Assembly: GCF_003946025.1 (NCBI RefSeq)
Contig: NZ_RHNR01000001.1
Span: forward strand, 124,001 to 188,000
Source of the DNA: Lacticaseibacillus songhuajiangensis
GTDB lineage: Bacteria > Bacillota > Bacilli > Lactobacillales > Lactobacillaceae
Direction of reading: 5' to 3'
DNA length: 64,000 nt
Within the stretch, counting starts at the first letter, position 1. Every line of letters begins with the position of its first letter. This document shows positions 18,795-26,761 of the stretch, piece after piece. Under the pieces are notes generated by a model that was not told the DNA's origin, ran no database searches, and saw only the letters and a program-made list of their open reading frames with translations. A program made the translations under genes and the position numbers.

Positions 18795-18930
18795 ACGAGT
18801 GTCAGCGGGTCAGGTACTCACAGTTCAAGCATCTGGCCGGCCCCTGACCAATCTGATTTAAGGTGAGGGGCCGGCCTGCAGACGTTGCCCGCAATGCGTA
18901 TAGCCGCTGAGCATTGCGAACGACTCCAAC
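18795..18930 (-). other. Structured segment after the long RNA's terminator
   Basis: Between the terminator at 18937 and the ligase promoter region is a second structured stretch: arms 18835-18849 and 18862-18876 pair over 15 bp with one mismatch, and GCAATGC/GCATTGC pair around 18890-18917. A T7 run on the minus strand near 18780 could be its end. It may be read-through sequence or a separate small RNA; no gene is visible. Confidence 0.35.
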
Positions 18931-18966
18931 TAAAAAAACATTCCGAGCCTCTCGTCTCGGAATGTT
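18931..18966 (-). terminator. Intrinsic terminator of the long RNA
   Basis: A perfect 11-bp stem (18937-18947 with 18956-18966, AACATTCCGAG and its complement) with an 8-base loop, followed on the minus strand by T7. Confidence 0.9.
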
Positions 18967-19723
18967 AGGTTAAGGATGCTTGTCGGTTAGTAGGTGTTTG
19001 TGTCAGTTTCTTAATGCTTACACCTCTAAACAAACTTATTCAATTGTAGATATTCTGTTTTACTTACTTCTAGTTGCCTGCAGTCGCTAATTCACATTAA
19101 CGTGTTAGTTTGACTGCCATTCGGCTCGGTCCTAGATTATTCTGCGAGTTGCAGGCCGCTTGTTACTAAGCTGCTCGGCACGCGCCGAGTCGATACGCTC
19201 GTCAATTTAACGGCTATCTGCTCCCTTCAGCAAGTTAGTAACCCTGTAATCTGATCAACTAAACAACTTGTGGCATCGGAATCAAATCCCTTCGAAATCG
19301 CTTTCGACACCTGACATCCTAAACATCCGTCCCGCCGTATCAACTGCATTCACCAAATACTGTGACAACCAACTTGGTGAAACAATTTTATGCGACTAAC
19401 AACATACTGTAATTCTGACTCACTGTAACAACGTTTCAGCTATTCCTACACCGACGTTCACATTTTCCATGCTCAACGCTTACGGTACTGCTATCGGACT
19501 AAACACGTTGCTTTCCCGCCAATTCGGGCGGTGTATCCGGTTGCCAAGGACCTGAACACGGGGTCACTTGGCTTACACAAGCAAATCGATATTAACTGAG
19601 ATGAACCACAGTTGACGTACGGGACTGACAACATGATACAGTGGCGAACTGCTAGCTTCGCGCCTCGCCGTTAAGACTGAGAGGGTCTCGCTACCACCGA
19701 CTTGGTAGCGCTTCCTTAACCTC
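18931..19723 (-). ncRNA. Candidate giant structured noncoding RNA (about 790 nt)
   Basis: No open frame, but every mark of a discrete RNA. A promoter (TTGCGT, 17 bases, TATATT) lies at 19730-19758 and an intrinsic terminator at 18937-18966. The first bases, AGGTTAAGGA (19713-19722), pair perfectly with TCCTTAACCT just before the terminator (18967-18976), closing the molecule. Inside I find a 7-bp hairpin at 19689-19710, CCGCC/GGCGG at 19516-19531, an 8-bp long-range helix (19235-19242 with 19162-19169), CTCGGC/GCCGAG at 19174-19189, a 7-bp helix (19150-19156 with 19076-19082) and a 6-bp helix (19020-19025 with 18992-18997). Size and layout recall the GOLLD and ROOL large RNAs known from Lactobacillales and phages, but I could not test homology and no prophage or tRNA is adjacent. 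T-box, tmRNA and RNase P hallmarks are absent. Confidence 0.7.
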
Positions 19724-19729
19724 ATCTAG

Positions 19730-19758
19730 AATATATCATGTATGCGCTTTCTACGCAA
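19730..19758 (-). promoter_or_regulatory. Promoter of the long RNA
   Basis: On the minus strand TTGCGT (19753-19758), 17 bases, TATATT (19730-19735). The predicted start falls at about 19723, exactly where the closing helix begins. It lies just after the stop of the nucleoside phosphorylase gene. Confidence 0.75.
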
Positions 19759-19795
19759 GTAAATTCGTTTTTTTATTTGCAAAATTTTTGCTAAA

Positions 19796-21097
19796 TCACT
19801 CAATTATTTCTTTAATCAGCTGCAACTTCGCTGGCTCTTCCGCGCCAATCGTGAAGGCATCAACGACCGCAGCCACGACGGCGGCAGGATCAGCCGTGTT
19901 GCTGTGCACCGTGGCGAGGACATCCCCCGCACTGACTGGCGTCCCGACCTTCTTGTGCAGCACCAGACCAACGGCCACATCGAGCTTGTCATCCGCCTGC
20001 GCGCGGCCGGCGCCGAGCTGCATGGCAGCCTTCCCGAGCGCTTCGCTGTCGATGGCTTGTACAAAGCCGCCTCGCGGTGCTACCGCGGAGATGCGGTACT
20101 GCGCCTTTGGCAACAATTGCGGGCTATCGATGACGTTAACGTCGCCGCCTTGATCCGCCACCATCTGGCGGAAGGCCCGCTTGGCGCGGCCATCGCGCAG
20201 CACATCCCCAGCTAGCTGGGCACCAACCTCAAGGCTGTCGGTCTTGCCAGCCATCACGGCCATGTGCGCAGCCAAGGTAACGGTCAGTTCCCGCACGTCC
20301 TGTGGGCCCCGGCCGTTCAGCAAGGCCACGGTCTCGGCGACTTCCAGCGCGTTGCCAATGGTGAGACCTAGCGGCTGATTCATGTCGCTCAGGATGGCGC
20401 GCGTCTGCACACCGTGGGCCTTACCGATGGTCACCAGCGCGTGGGCCAACTTTTCCGCGTCCTCTTGAGTCTTCATGAAGGCCCCGTTGCCGACTTTGAC
20501 GTCCAGCACCAGTGCGTTGATGCCAGAACTAATCTTCTTGCTCATGATGGATCCGGCAATCAGTGGAATCGACTCCACGGTGCCCGTCACGTCGCGCAGG
20601 GCGTACAGACGCCGGTCAGCCGGTGCCACTTCGCTGCTTGCCGAAATGATGGCTTCGTGGTGTTCAGTCACCTGCTTGATAAACTGCTCGGTGGTCAGGT
20701 TGACGTTAAAGCCAGGAATCGCTTCCAGTTTGTCGAGTGTGCCGCCAGTAAAGCCAAGTCCGCGGCCACTAATCATCGGGATGTTCACGCCCATGGCGGC
20801 CATGACGGGAGCCAGAATCAGGCTAATTTTGTCGCCGACCCCACCAGTGCTGTGCTTGTCGATTTTAATGCCCGGAATGGCAGACAAATCGAGCACCTCA
20901 CCAGAGTTCAGCATGGCACCGGCAAAGTTCGCCATCTCGTCGTCGGCCATCCCCTGAAAGTAAACGGCCATCAGGAACGCACTCATCTGGTAATCCGGAA
21001 TCTGCTTATCCACGTAGGCGGTAATCATCCAGTCGATTTCGGTCTTGCTCAGGGCGTGTCCGTCCCGTTTCTTTGCAATCAAGTCAACCATTCGCAT
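19796..21097 (-). CDS. pdp: Pyrimidine-nucleoside phosphorylase
   Basis: A 433-residue member of the thymidine/pyrimidine phosphorylase family, at the family's usual length, which splits uridine, deoxyuridine and thymidine with phosphate for nucleoside salvage. The N-terminus MRMVDLIAKKRDG is typical of Firmicutes Pdp, and the signature KHSTGGVGDKISL with SGRGLGFTGGTLDK builds the phosphate and nucleoside site; the C-terminal alpha/beta domain is complete. The ATG at 21097 has AAGGGGG a suitable distance upstream. No other nucleoside-catabolism genes (deoC, cdd) flank it. Its stop codon lies only some 40 nt before the promoter of the long RNA, with no clear terminator of its own except a short GCAAAA/TTTTGC palindrome. 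Confidence 0.96.
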   Translation of the reverse strand: MRMVDLIAKKRDGHALSKTEIDWMITAYVDKQIPDYQMSAFLMAVYFQGMADDEMANFAGAMLNSGEVLDLSAIPGIKIDKHSTGGVGDKISLILAPVMAAMGVNIPMISGRGLGFTGGTLDKLEAIPGFNVNLTTEQFIKQVTEHHEAIISASSEVAPADRRLYALRDVTGTVESIPLIAGSIMSKKISSGINALVLDVKVGNGAFMKTQEDAEKLAHALVTIGKAHGVQTRAILSDMNQPLGLTIGNALEVAETVALLNGRGPQDVRELTVTLAAHMAVMAGKTDSLEVGAQLAGDVLRDGRAKRAFRQMVADQGGDVNVIDSPQLLPKAQYRISAVAPRGGFVQAIDSEALGKAAMQLGAGRAQADDKLDVAVGLVLHKKVGTPVSAGDVLATVHSNTADPAAVVAAVVDAFTIGAEEPAKLQLIKEIIE

Positions 21098-21213
21098 GGC
21101 AAGTCCCCCTTAATAAACATTAATATAGCTACATTGTAACAGCTTTCACGAGCGATTTCGTTAACTACCGCTGGCCTAAGCAAAAATTTTGCCCTTGCCC
21201 GGTCAAATGTCTG

Positions 21214-21255
21214 CAAAAAATAGCCGCGCCGCAAAATTAATTGCGGCGCGGCTAT
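21214..21255 (-). terminator. Intrinsic terminator
   Basis: A 15-bp perfect stem (21220-21234 with 21241-21255) and T6 on the minus strand, 14 nt beyond the stop of the 164-residue hypothetical gene. Confidence 0.9.
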
Positions 21256-21268
21256 TCTGATGTTGATT

Positions 21269-21763
21269 TTACTTAATCTGCCAATCGTGCAGCGTGTTGG
21301 CAGCCAAAATTAGGCTGAGCACGGCATCTGGTGCCAGTGCAGCACGCACGGTGTCGTGGTGGTTCGTGGCGGTCACTGCGCCGATGACTTCCAAACCAAA
21401 CTTGAGGATTTCCAGATCCTTACGTGGTTTGTACTCGCCATTGACAAAAGGCGTGTCGTGATTGTACTTGAAGCTAATGTCATCATCTGTGATGGAGCCG
21501 TCCACGTGGTTGACCATGATGCGGTCTTGCAACTGGCCGAGCGTCGCGTGGTCGTTGAGCAAACTGAGCTTCTTGTCAGATTCAGACTTGAGGTAGGTTT
21601 CCTCGCTCATCTCGGGGTAAGCCGCTGCGGGGTTCTTCAGTACCTGCAAGTAATCAATGGCCGTGTACACACGGTCGAGGTCAACAATTGTCTTCTTGTT
21701 AAGGAGTGCGCTTGTCTGGTCTTCAAGCCAGTCAGCAAGGGCACTTACGCCAAATTGATCCAT
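21269..21763 (-). CDS. Hypothetical cytosolic protein, 164 residues
   Basis: I do not recognise this family. The frame extends upstream to 21844, but the ATG at 21763 follows GGAGGAAAT directly and is the convincing start (MDQFGVSALADWLEDQ). The protein is soluble and acidic, with no signal peptide or membrane segment, and is predicted mainly helical; a central acidic segment (SITDDDISFKYNHDTPF) is followed by a helix-rich C-terminus. It is a single-gene transcript with a strong terminator, separated from the phosphorylase gene by about 170 nt. No function can be inferred from the context. Confidence 0.8.
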   Translation of the reverse strand: MDQFGVSALADWLEDQTSALLNKKTIVDLDRVYTAIDYLQVLKNPAAAYPEMSEETYLKSESDKKLSLLNDHATLGQLQDRIMVNHVDGSITDDDISFKYNHDTPFVNGEYKPRKDLEILKFGLEVIGAVTATNHHDTVRAALAPDAVLSLILAANTLHDWQIK

Positions 21764-21895
21764 ATTTCCTCCTGATTTAAGGGCTACGCGGGAGACCCAC
21801 GCAGCGCCTGCACATTCGCGCCGCAAGCGCAGCGTATCTTGCATTATTGTAGCACGTCCGCCCGCCTCGTCCCAGTAACGTGTGTAACGGAGTGT

Positions 21896-22825
21896 CTAAT
21901 CGTCCTTCACATCAGGCGTTGCGGCCTCTGGCGGCGCTTTGGGCGTAAGTAGCGTCATCATCGCCACCGTCAGCAGAATAATGAGGCCGCCAACTAGTTC
22001 CCAAAAACTCAGGCGCAAACCAAGGAACAATACCCCAACCACCACCGCACCCAGTGGTTCGAACGCATCGAGCAAACCAGCCGCTGTGGGCGCAATGTAA
22101 TTCAGACTCACCAGGTACATTGCGTAAGCAAAAATCGTGCCAAAAATCACAACGAAGGCGTAGCAAGCCCACATCAGCCCCGTCATGTGCGGCACATGCT
22201 GCCACGACGGCTGATAAAGGTTCATCCCCAACCCGCCTAGTAGCATCGCCCACGCGGACACCGCCGTCCCGGAATAGTTCGCCAGCAACCAGCGCGGTAC
22301 CAGCGTGTAAGCCGCTGCAGCCACCGCCGACATCAGACCCCAAAACAAGGCGGTCGGCGTAATCGCAAGGCTAGTAATGTGACCTTTGGTTACCACTAAC
22401 ACCGTTCCCAATAGCGCCGCCGCAATCGTCACAATGTCCAAACGCCGCGGCAAAGTGTGCGTCGCAAAGGCCACCCAAATCAGAATCAGAATGGGGGATA
22501 AGTACTGCAGTACCGTCGCGGTCGCGGCATTGGCCACGGCGACCGCCTTAAAGTAGATGTATTGCATCGTCACCATCCCGAAGATGACGAACAGTAGCAG
22601 GTGCACGATGGCTTTGGGCCGCCGCCACAAAGCAAAGAAGCCCTGCCGGTCGCGCACAATGCAGTAAGCGCCCAAGATGAGTCCGGCGATTAACATTTTG
22701 GAGCTAATGAGCCAGGTGACGTGCACCCCGTGGTCAAACAGGTACTCGCTGGCCGGACCGGACACACCCCACAAAAGCGAGGCACCCGTTGCCAGCGCGA
22801 TTCCCAGTAATCTTGCCCTGCGCAA
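21896..22825 (-). CDS. EamA/DMT-family transporter (RhaT/YdcZ-like)
   Basis: A 309-residue integral membrane protein with ten hydrophobic segments arranged as two EamA repeats (each about 135 residues), the build of drug/metabolite transporters. The first segment carries the usual LLWGVSGPAS motif near residue 18-27 and the fifth-to-sixth segment junction the typical ATVLQYLSPILI. The start is a TTG at 22825 behind GGAGAAGG. The hydrophilic C-terminus is rich in Pro, Glu and Asp. Substrates of such proteins are amino acids or other small metabolites and cannot be predicted here. It lies 54 nt downstream of the tag gene on the same strand, so the two may be co-transcribed. Confidence 0.9.
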   Translation of the reverse strand: MRRARLLGIALATGASLLWGVSGPASEYLFDHGVHVTWLISSKMLIAGLILGAYCIVRDRQGFFALWRRPKAIVHLLLFVIFGMVTMQYIYFKAVAVANAATATVLQYLSPILILIWVAFATHTLPRRLDIVTIAAALLGTVLVVTKGHITSLAITPTALFWGLMSAVAAAAYTLVPRWLLANYSGTAVSAWAMLLGGLGMNLYQPSWQHVPHMTGLMWACYAFVVIFGTIFAYAMYLVSLNYIAPTAAGLLDAFEPLGAVVVGVLFLGLRLSFWELVGGLIILLTVAMMTLLTPKAPPEAATPDVKDD

Positions 22826-22879
22826 AATTAGCCTTCTCCCCCACCGCCAGTTTGGACAACTACCAGTGCGGCCGTTTCT

Positions 22880-23437
22880 TTATTGCGGACTGATGCGATC
22901 ATCAATAATCCCGCAGGCCTGAAGGTAATTATACACAATGACAGGGCCAACAAACTTGAAACCGCGCTTTTTCATCTCTTTGGAAACTCGCCGCGATAAA
23001 TCGTCCTGCGTGGGTGTGTCTGCCAGGCTGCGCGGGTGGTGTTGCACCACCGCACCGTCCGTAAAGTGCCACATGTAGTCAGCCAAACCAGCGTAGTCCG
23101 GCGGCAGCGCGAGCGTTGCCTGTGCATTTTTAATGACGGATTGAATTTTGAGACGGTTGCGAATGATGGTCGGATCCTGCATCAGTTCTTCAACCTTCTG
23201 TTCATCCCAGCTGGCGAGTGTCTCCAGGTCGTAATCCGCAAATGCGGTCCGCAAAGCCTCCCGGCGGCGCAAAATCATTTCCCAGTTCAGTCCGGCCGAA
23301 GCCATCTCCATCACCAGTAGTTCGAAAACCGTCTTGTCGTCATGCTTGGGAACACACCAGTCATGCAGGTAATAATCCTGTAGTAAGCTGCTCCGGTTCG
23401 CCCAAAAATGCTCATCTGTTCCTGCGACTAATTCCAT
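22880..23437 (-). CDS. tag: DNA-3-methyladenine glycosylase I
   Basis: A 185-residue Tag-family glycosylase that removes 3-methyladenine from alkylated DNA as the first step of base excision repair. Seen: the N-terminal HDWCVPKHDDKTVFELLVMEMASAGLNWEM block (shown here only as landmarks HDWCVPKHDD and ASAGLNWEMILRRR), an N-glycosylase helix with KIQSVIKNAQA, and the C-terminal MKKRGFKFVGPVIVYNYLQACG segment that shapes the base pocket. The family's N-terminal zinc-snap residues look altered, since no Cys near position 4 is present. ATG at 23437 follows GGAGGATGACTC. Length is normal for Firmicutes Tag. Confidence 0.93.
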   Translation of the reverse strand: MELVAGTDEHFWANRSSLLQDYYLHDWCVPKHDDKTVFELLVMEMASAGLNWEMILRRREALRTAFADYDLETLASWDEQKVEELMQDPTIIRNRLKIQSVIKNAQATLALPPDYAGLADYMWHFTDGAVVQHHPRSLADTPTQDDLSRRVSKEMKKRGFKFVGPVIVYNYLQACGIIDDRISPQ

Positions 23438-23502
23438 GAGTCATCCTCCCGTCCTTTTGCCTTAGATTCCGCAATTATACCGCCGTTTGCTTGGCGCAAC
23501 AC

Positions 23503-23529
23503 AAAAAAACAGCTCCCAAACGGGAGCTG
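23503..23529 (-). terminator. Intrinsic terminator of uspA-like gene
   Basis: CAGCTCCC/GGGAGCTG stem (23510-23517 with 23522-23529) followed on the minus strand by T7, just after the stress-protein stop codon. Confidence 0.9.
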
Positions 23530-23549
23530 CGGTGCAAATGCTAGCGCAC

Positions 23550-23996
23550 TTACTTTGTCTTCACAATGAGCACATCGCAAGGTGCGGTGCGGTTAACGTA
23601 TTCGGTGACACTACCCACCAGCACACGTTCGATTGCGTTGAGACCGGTTGAGCCAATCATAATCAGGTCAGTGTGGTATTCGTTAGGGAAGTCGGTGGCG
23701 ATAACGTTCTTCGGATTGCCGAACCGAACGTGAATCGCAACGTCCTTAACGCCAGCATCTTCAGCCTGCTTCTGCAGGCCTTCAAGATACTCCTGCGAAT
23801 CCTGGGTGAGCTGATAGATTGCATCCCCGGAAATCATCCCGCCATAACTGCCAATAAACTGCTTCGTGTCCAATACGTTCAGAATATCCAGGCGGGCGTG
23901 GTTGCTTAATGCTACCTTGATTGCCTTGGCAAAAGCCAATTCGGCCTCTGTTGAACCATCAACGGGGACGAGCAAGCGTTCATATTCTTGTTTCAT
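23550..23996 (-). CDS. Universal stress protein (UspA family)
   Basis: A 148-residue Usp with the classical ATP-binding signature G-2x-G-9x-GS in GSTGLNAIERVLVGS (near residues 117-131), the N-terminal strand YERLLVPVDGSTEAE and the final strand CDVLIV. A TTG three codons upstream is possible but overlaps the ribosome site AAGGGAG, so the ATG at 23996 is used. It is transcribed alone and ends at a strong terminator. Unlike the Usp at 17 kb it fits the ATP-binding motif exactly. Members protect against starvation, acid or oxidative stress; the specific role is unknown. Confidence 0.94.
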   Translation of the reverse strand: MKQEYERLLVPVDGSTEAELAFAKAIKVALSNHARLDILNVLDTKQFIGSYGGMISGDAIYQLTQDSQEYLEGLQKQAEDAGVKDVAIHVRFGNPKNVIATDFPNEYHTDLIMIGSTGLNAIERVLVGSVTEYVNRTAPCDVLIVKTK

Positions 23997-24332
23997 ACCA
24001 ATCAACTCCCTTGCTTTCGTTTAATTAAGCATACGGCGCTGACGCATTAATTACAAGTGAAAACGGTTATATTGTCACTTGTACCCACCACATATCAGGA
24101 CAGTAACCCTTACTACGCCCGACATGACGGCGTTTTCTAACTTCAGCGCATGAAAAACATCCTTTGTGTTCCTCGACCTGCGTCGCCATACTGTATTTGT
24201 ACCCAACACTATTACCAGATAACGCTACTGCTATCTATAAATTGATAAAGAACGCAAAATTTATCATGAAAACAACTTGATTTTGGGCACTTTGGCGGTT
24301 ACATTATGCTTAGTAAGAAATAGTCTTCAGAT
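23997..24332. other. Divergent intergenic region
   Basis: About 330 bases between the divergent stress-protein and XRE genes, AT-richer than its surroundings. It must contain both promoters, but I found no clear hexamer pair, operator or RNA. Confidence 0.5.
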
Positions 24333-24767
24333 TTGAACCTCACAACAATAAGAAATGTGGTGTTTTTTTTGGCAAACGAAATTGGTGCAGAACTCCGGCG
24401 GGTTCGTAAAGGCCGCGGTGAATCAATCGTGGAGGTTGCAATGGCAACCCACACGTCCCCAGCCAGCTTCACTAAGTGGGAAAATGAACAGACCATTCCG
24501 TCCGAGCGCAGCTTGCGTAAACTCGCCGATTACTACGGCGTTGAAGCGCAGCAGTTCCTCGTCTTGGCTTACCCTGATAAGTACGCTCAGGAAGAAGCCG
24601 AAAGCGAGAAGACGGCCCTGCCTGCAAACACAATTCGCATCGAGGATGTTATCTCCCCTGAAACCGAACTGAGTTTTAACGACAAGCTGATCTCCGAACA
24701 AGACAAGCGGCTCTTCGCCGCATTCGTCTCCGGCATCTTGCTCAGCAAGGCCGACGACAAAGCATAA
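24333..24767 (+). CDS. XRE-family helix-turn-helix regulator with unclear start
   Basis: A small regulator with an N-terminal Cro/C1-type HTH (GAELRRVRKGRGESIVEVA, then a recognition region in ATHTSPASFTKWENEQTIPS) and the usual continuation SERSLRKLADYYGVEAQQFL. The C-terminal 65 residues are an acidic tail of unknown role. The start is uncertain: TTG 24333, GTG 24357 or 24360, and TTG 24369 are in frame, none with a good ribosome site. A run of eight T (24363-24370) lies at the start, and an ATG at 24355 is one base out of frame with the HTH; nine T would join them. Target genes are unknown. A terminator follows directly. Confidence 0.8.
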   Translation: MNLTTIRNVVFFLANEIGAELRRVRKGRGESIVEVAMATHTSPASFTKWENEQTIPSERSLRKLADYYGVEAQQFLVLAYPDKYAQEEAESEKTALPANTIRIEDVISPETELSFNDKLISEQDKRLFAAFVSGILLSKADDKA

Positions 24768-24771
24768 CTTG

Positions 24772-24804
24772 CAGCCCTTTCACATCGTGGAAGGGCTGTT
24801 TTGT
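24772..24804 (+). terminator. Intrinsic terminator of the XRE gene
   Basis: CAGCCCTT/AAGGGCTG stem followed by TTTTGTTG. The repeat element at 24805 begins right at its end. Confidence 0.85.
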
Positions 24805-25456
24805 TGTCCCTCAGCGATAGCATTTCAGTGACGAAGTCACGCTGGGCCTCTTTGGTGTTTTCATGACGCCGTTAGGCGGTGGAGTCGGCAACTCCGGTGG
24901 TGGTGCGTAACTGAGTGGCAACCCCACAGAGACTGGGCGACGAACTTCCAACACTGTTAAAGGCTGCGATAACGGTTCTCAATGTGTGCGGTAAGCAGAC
25001 ATGTTGATCCCTGCGTCGACTTTTCCCAGTACTTGTCCATGCGTTTGGTGTTTTCGCCAGCGTGGTCTGAAACTTTCACCACCACAGTCATGTGAATGCG
25101 CGTCGGAACTGGGGCGGATTGGCGGCAGCGGACGGGAAGGGTGTGCGTGCCCACGAAAATGGCGGTGTATGTTTCGCACATGAACTTCGTGCGAAATGTA
25201 CACTGCCTTTTTCGTTAGGAGCGGGATTTTCCCGGCGGGTTTGCGGCAAAATCGCCAGTGGAAGACAGCGCAGCCAGTCGACCTCGCGCTTTAGCGCGTA
25301 GTGAGACGGACACCGTAGGGCTGGCTGGAACGGTCCCACGCACACCCTTCCCGGGAGCGAAGCTAATCTGGCCCAGTTCCGACCTTCGGTCTAACCGCTA
25401 TTTTCATCCTTGCGGATGATTTAATTGAAAGTTTCACGACTCACGCTAACAGACAG
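24805..25456 (-). repeat. Palindromic element copy 1 (652 bp, Y arm shortened, A-type X arm)
   Basis: One of four related noncoding elements in this window. The left end (TGTCCCTCAGCGATAGC) and right end (CTAACAGACAG) are imperfect inverted repeats of each other and of the ends of the other copies. Orientation is Y arm left, X arm right, opposite to the copies at 35.0 and 57.4 kb. The Y arm keeps only its outer strand (GTGACGAAGTCAC hairpin, then CGCCGTTAGGCG and CCGGTGGTGGTG), so it can no longer form the full hairpin. The X arm is intact: outer strands around 25110-25130 and 25370-25385 pair (GAACTGGG with CCCAGTTC), then AAGGGTGTGCGTG with CACGCACACCCTT, with inner hairpins. No plausible gene lies inside. 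Confidence 0.8.
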
Positions 25457-25498
25457 TATCAGTTTGCGCTTAGCTGCGCACGAAAAGACGGGATAGAC

Positions 25499-25504
25499 TA
25501 TAAT
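25499..25504 (+). promoter_or_regulatory. -10 box for the phosphatase operon
   Basis: A perfect TATAAT 55 nt upstream of the phosphatase start; the -35 region (TGCGCA at 18-base spacing) is poor. Confidence 0.5.
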
Positions 25505-25558
25505 GGAACTAATATATGCGCACGCAGCGCAAATCTATGAAGAGACGGTGACTTTAAT

Positions 25559-26347
25559 TTGGAACCCACACTGCTGAACATCCACCACGGTTTTAACTTC
25601 CGCGATCTTGGCGGTTACGCAGGCACTGGCCAGAAGCACATCAAGGAACATAAACTGATTCGTTCCGGCAAAATGGACCTGCTGAGTGATCGCGACATCA
25701 AGTTTCTCAGCGATTACGGCGTGAAGTACGACGTTGACTTCCGCTCACCGGAAGAACTCAGCACCGCGCCCGACCGCGTACCTGTGGGTGCAAATTACTA
25801 CCACCTGCCCGTCTTCGAAACTGACGAAACACAGGTCAGCAAGACCCGTAAGGAAGAAGAAGTCGAATTTGCCGCCGATGCTCAGGGTGGTTACAAGAAC
25901 ATGATGCGGACTTACTCCGAAATGGTGCTCTTGCCCCACGCGCAAAAAGCGTACCGGCAGTTCTTTGACCTTTTGCTGAGTAACGATGCGGATGACTCTG
26001 CCCTCTTGTTCCACTGCGCAGCTGGGAAGGATCGCACTGGGATGGGCGCTGTTTACCTGCTGTCTGCACTGGGCGTGGAGGAAACCACCATTCGCCAGGA
26101 CTACATCACCACCAACGACTTCATCCAAACACCACTGCAGGAAATGATGGTTAAGGTGCACGCTGCGGGCCGCAACCAGAATTTTACCCAGAGCATTCGC
26201 GATTTGTGGACCGTTAAGGAAGACTACATCGATACCGCACTGGCTGCCATCCGCGCGAACTATGGCGACATGCAGCGCTACTTGCACGAAGCAATGGATC
26301 TATCCGACCAGCAGCTGCGCGACCTGCAGAAAATCTACCTCGCGTAA
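25559..26347 (+). CDS. Tyrosine-protein phosphatase, LipA/Y_phosphatase3 type
   Basis: A 262-residue phosphatase of the bacterial dual-specificity/phosphoinositide-like family. Seen: the N-terminal FNFRDLGGY motif (residues about 12-20) and the P-loop HCAAGKDRTG with nucleophile Cys153 and Arg159. The family removes phosphate from phosphotyrosine and sometimes phosphoinositides; the Listeria LipA enzyme is the best-known relative. The start is a TTG with GAGACGG about 12 nt upstream; no better in-frame start exists nearby. It is the first of three closely spaced genes (28 and 22 nt gaps) ending at a shared terminator. No signal peptide, so it acts in the cytoplasm. Substrate unknown. Confidence 0.88.
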   Translation: MEPTLLNIHHGFNFRDLGGYAGTGQKHIKEHKLIRSGKMDLLSDRDIKFLSDYGVKYDVDFRSPEELSTAPDRVPVGANYYHLPVFETDETQVSKTRKEEEVEFAADAQGGYKNMMRTYSEMVLLPHAQKAYRQFFDLLLSNDADDSALLFHCAAGKDRTGMGAVYLLSALGVEETTIRQDYITTNDFIQTPLQEMMVKVHAAGRNQNFTQSIRDLWTVKEDYIDTALAAIRANYGDMQRYLHEAMDLSDQQLRDLQKIYLA

Positions 26348-26374
26348 TTCATTCATCAAGTGGAGGATTCAATC

Positions 26375-26740
26375 ATGAAACTATACCAAGCCTTAACTCA
26401 AGTCACCATCAACGACGCGATGGTTGATGATGCGCCGAACTTCACCATCACCACCGACCTGATTGCGCCACTCCACTTCACCCCTAGCGAGTTGTACCAC
26501 TACATCGACTCCGTTCTGAAGCCTGGCAGTCGCCATGACCAGAATAACCTCAGCTTTGTCACCGACGCATCCTTCATCGCCGAGAACTATGACTTTGCGG
26601 TCTTTGCTGCAGAAAGTAAGTTCTTTGATTTCGAGACCAAAATGAAGGCGGCCCGTAATATCGTGACCGATCTGAACCGGCACGTCAGCGTCAACATCGA
26701 CTGCAAGTTGCGTGAATACCAGCTACAGTTCGTCGACTAA
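26375..26740 (+). CDS. Hypothetical protein, 121 residues, phosphatase operon
   Basis: I do not recognise the family. The ATG at 26375 with GGAGG eight bases upstream is preferred over a GTG 15 bases earlier that sits in the ribosome site. The protein is soluble, acidic and without cysteine-rich or membrane segments. It begins MKLYQALTQVTI; a middle segment (LHFTPSELYHYIDSVLKPGS) is followed by FFDFETKMKAARNIVTDLNRHV. It lies 27 nt after the tyrosine phosphatase and 21 nt before the methyltransferase-like gene, so it should be co-expressed with both. Confidence 0.8.
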   Translation: MKLYQALTQVTINDAMVDDAPNFTITTDLIAPLHFTPSELYHYIDSVLKPGSRHDQNNLSFVTDASFIAENYDFAVFAAESKFFDFETKMKAARNIVTDLNRHVSVNIDCKLREYQLQFVD

Positions 26741-26761
26741 CGGCCACGGAAAGGATTCAAC

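Noticed and set aside
18931-19723. T-box riboswitch, tmRNA or RNase P RNA
   Set aside because: No T-box bulge sequence or downstream gene on the strand, no tRNA-like acceptor ends, no conserved RNase P core; the length and closing helix do not fit.
24805-25456. Insertion sequence with transposase
   Set aside because: No frame with a DDE or HUH motif; the ends are inverted repeats but the interior is hairpin sequence only.
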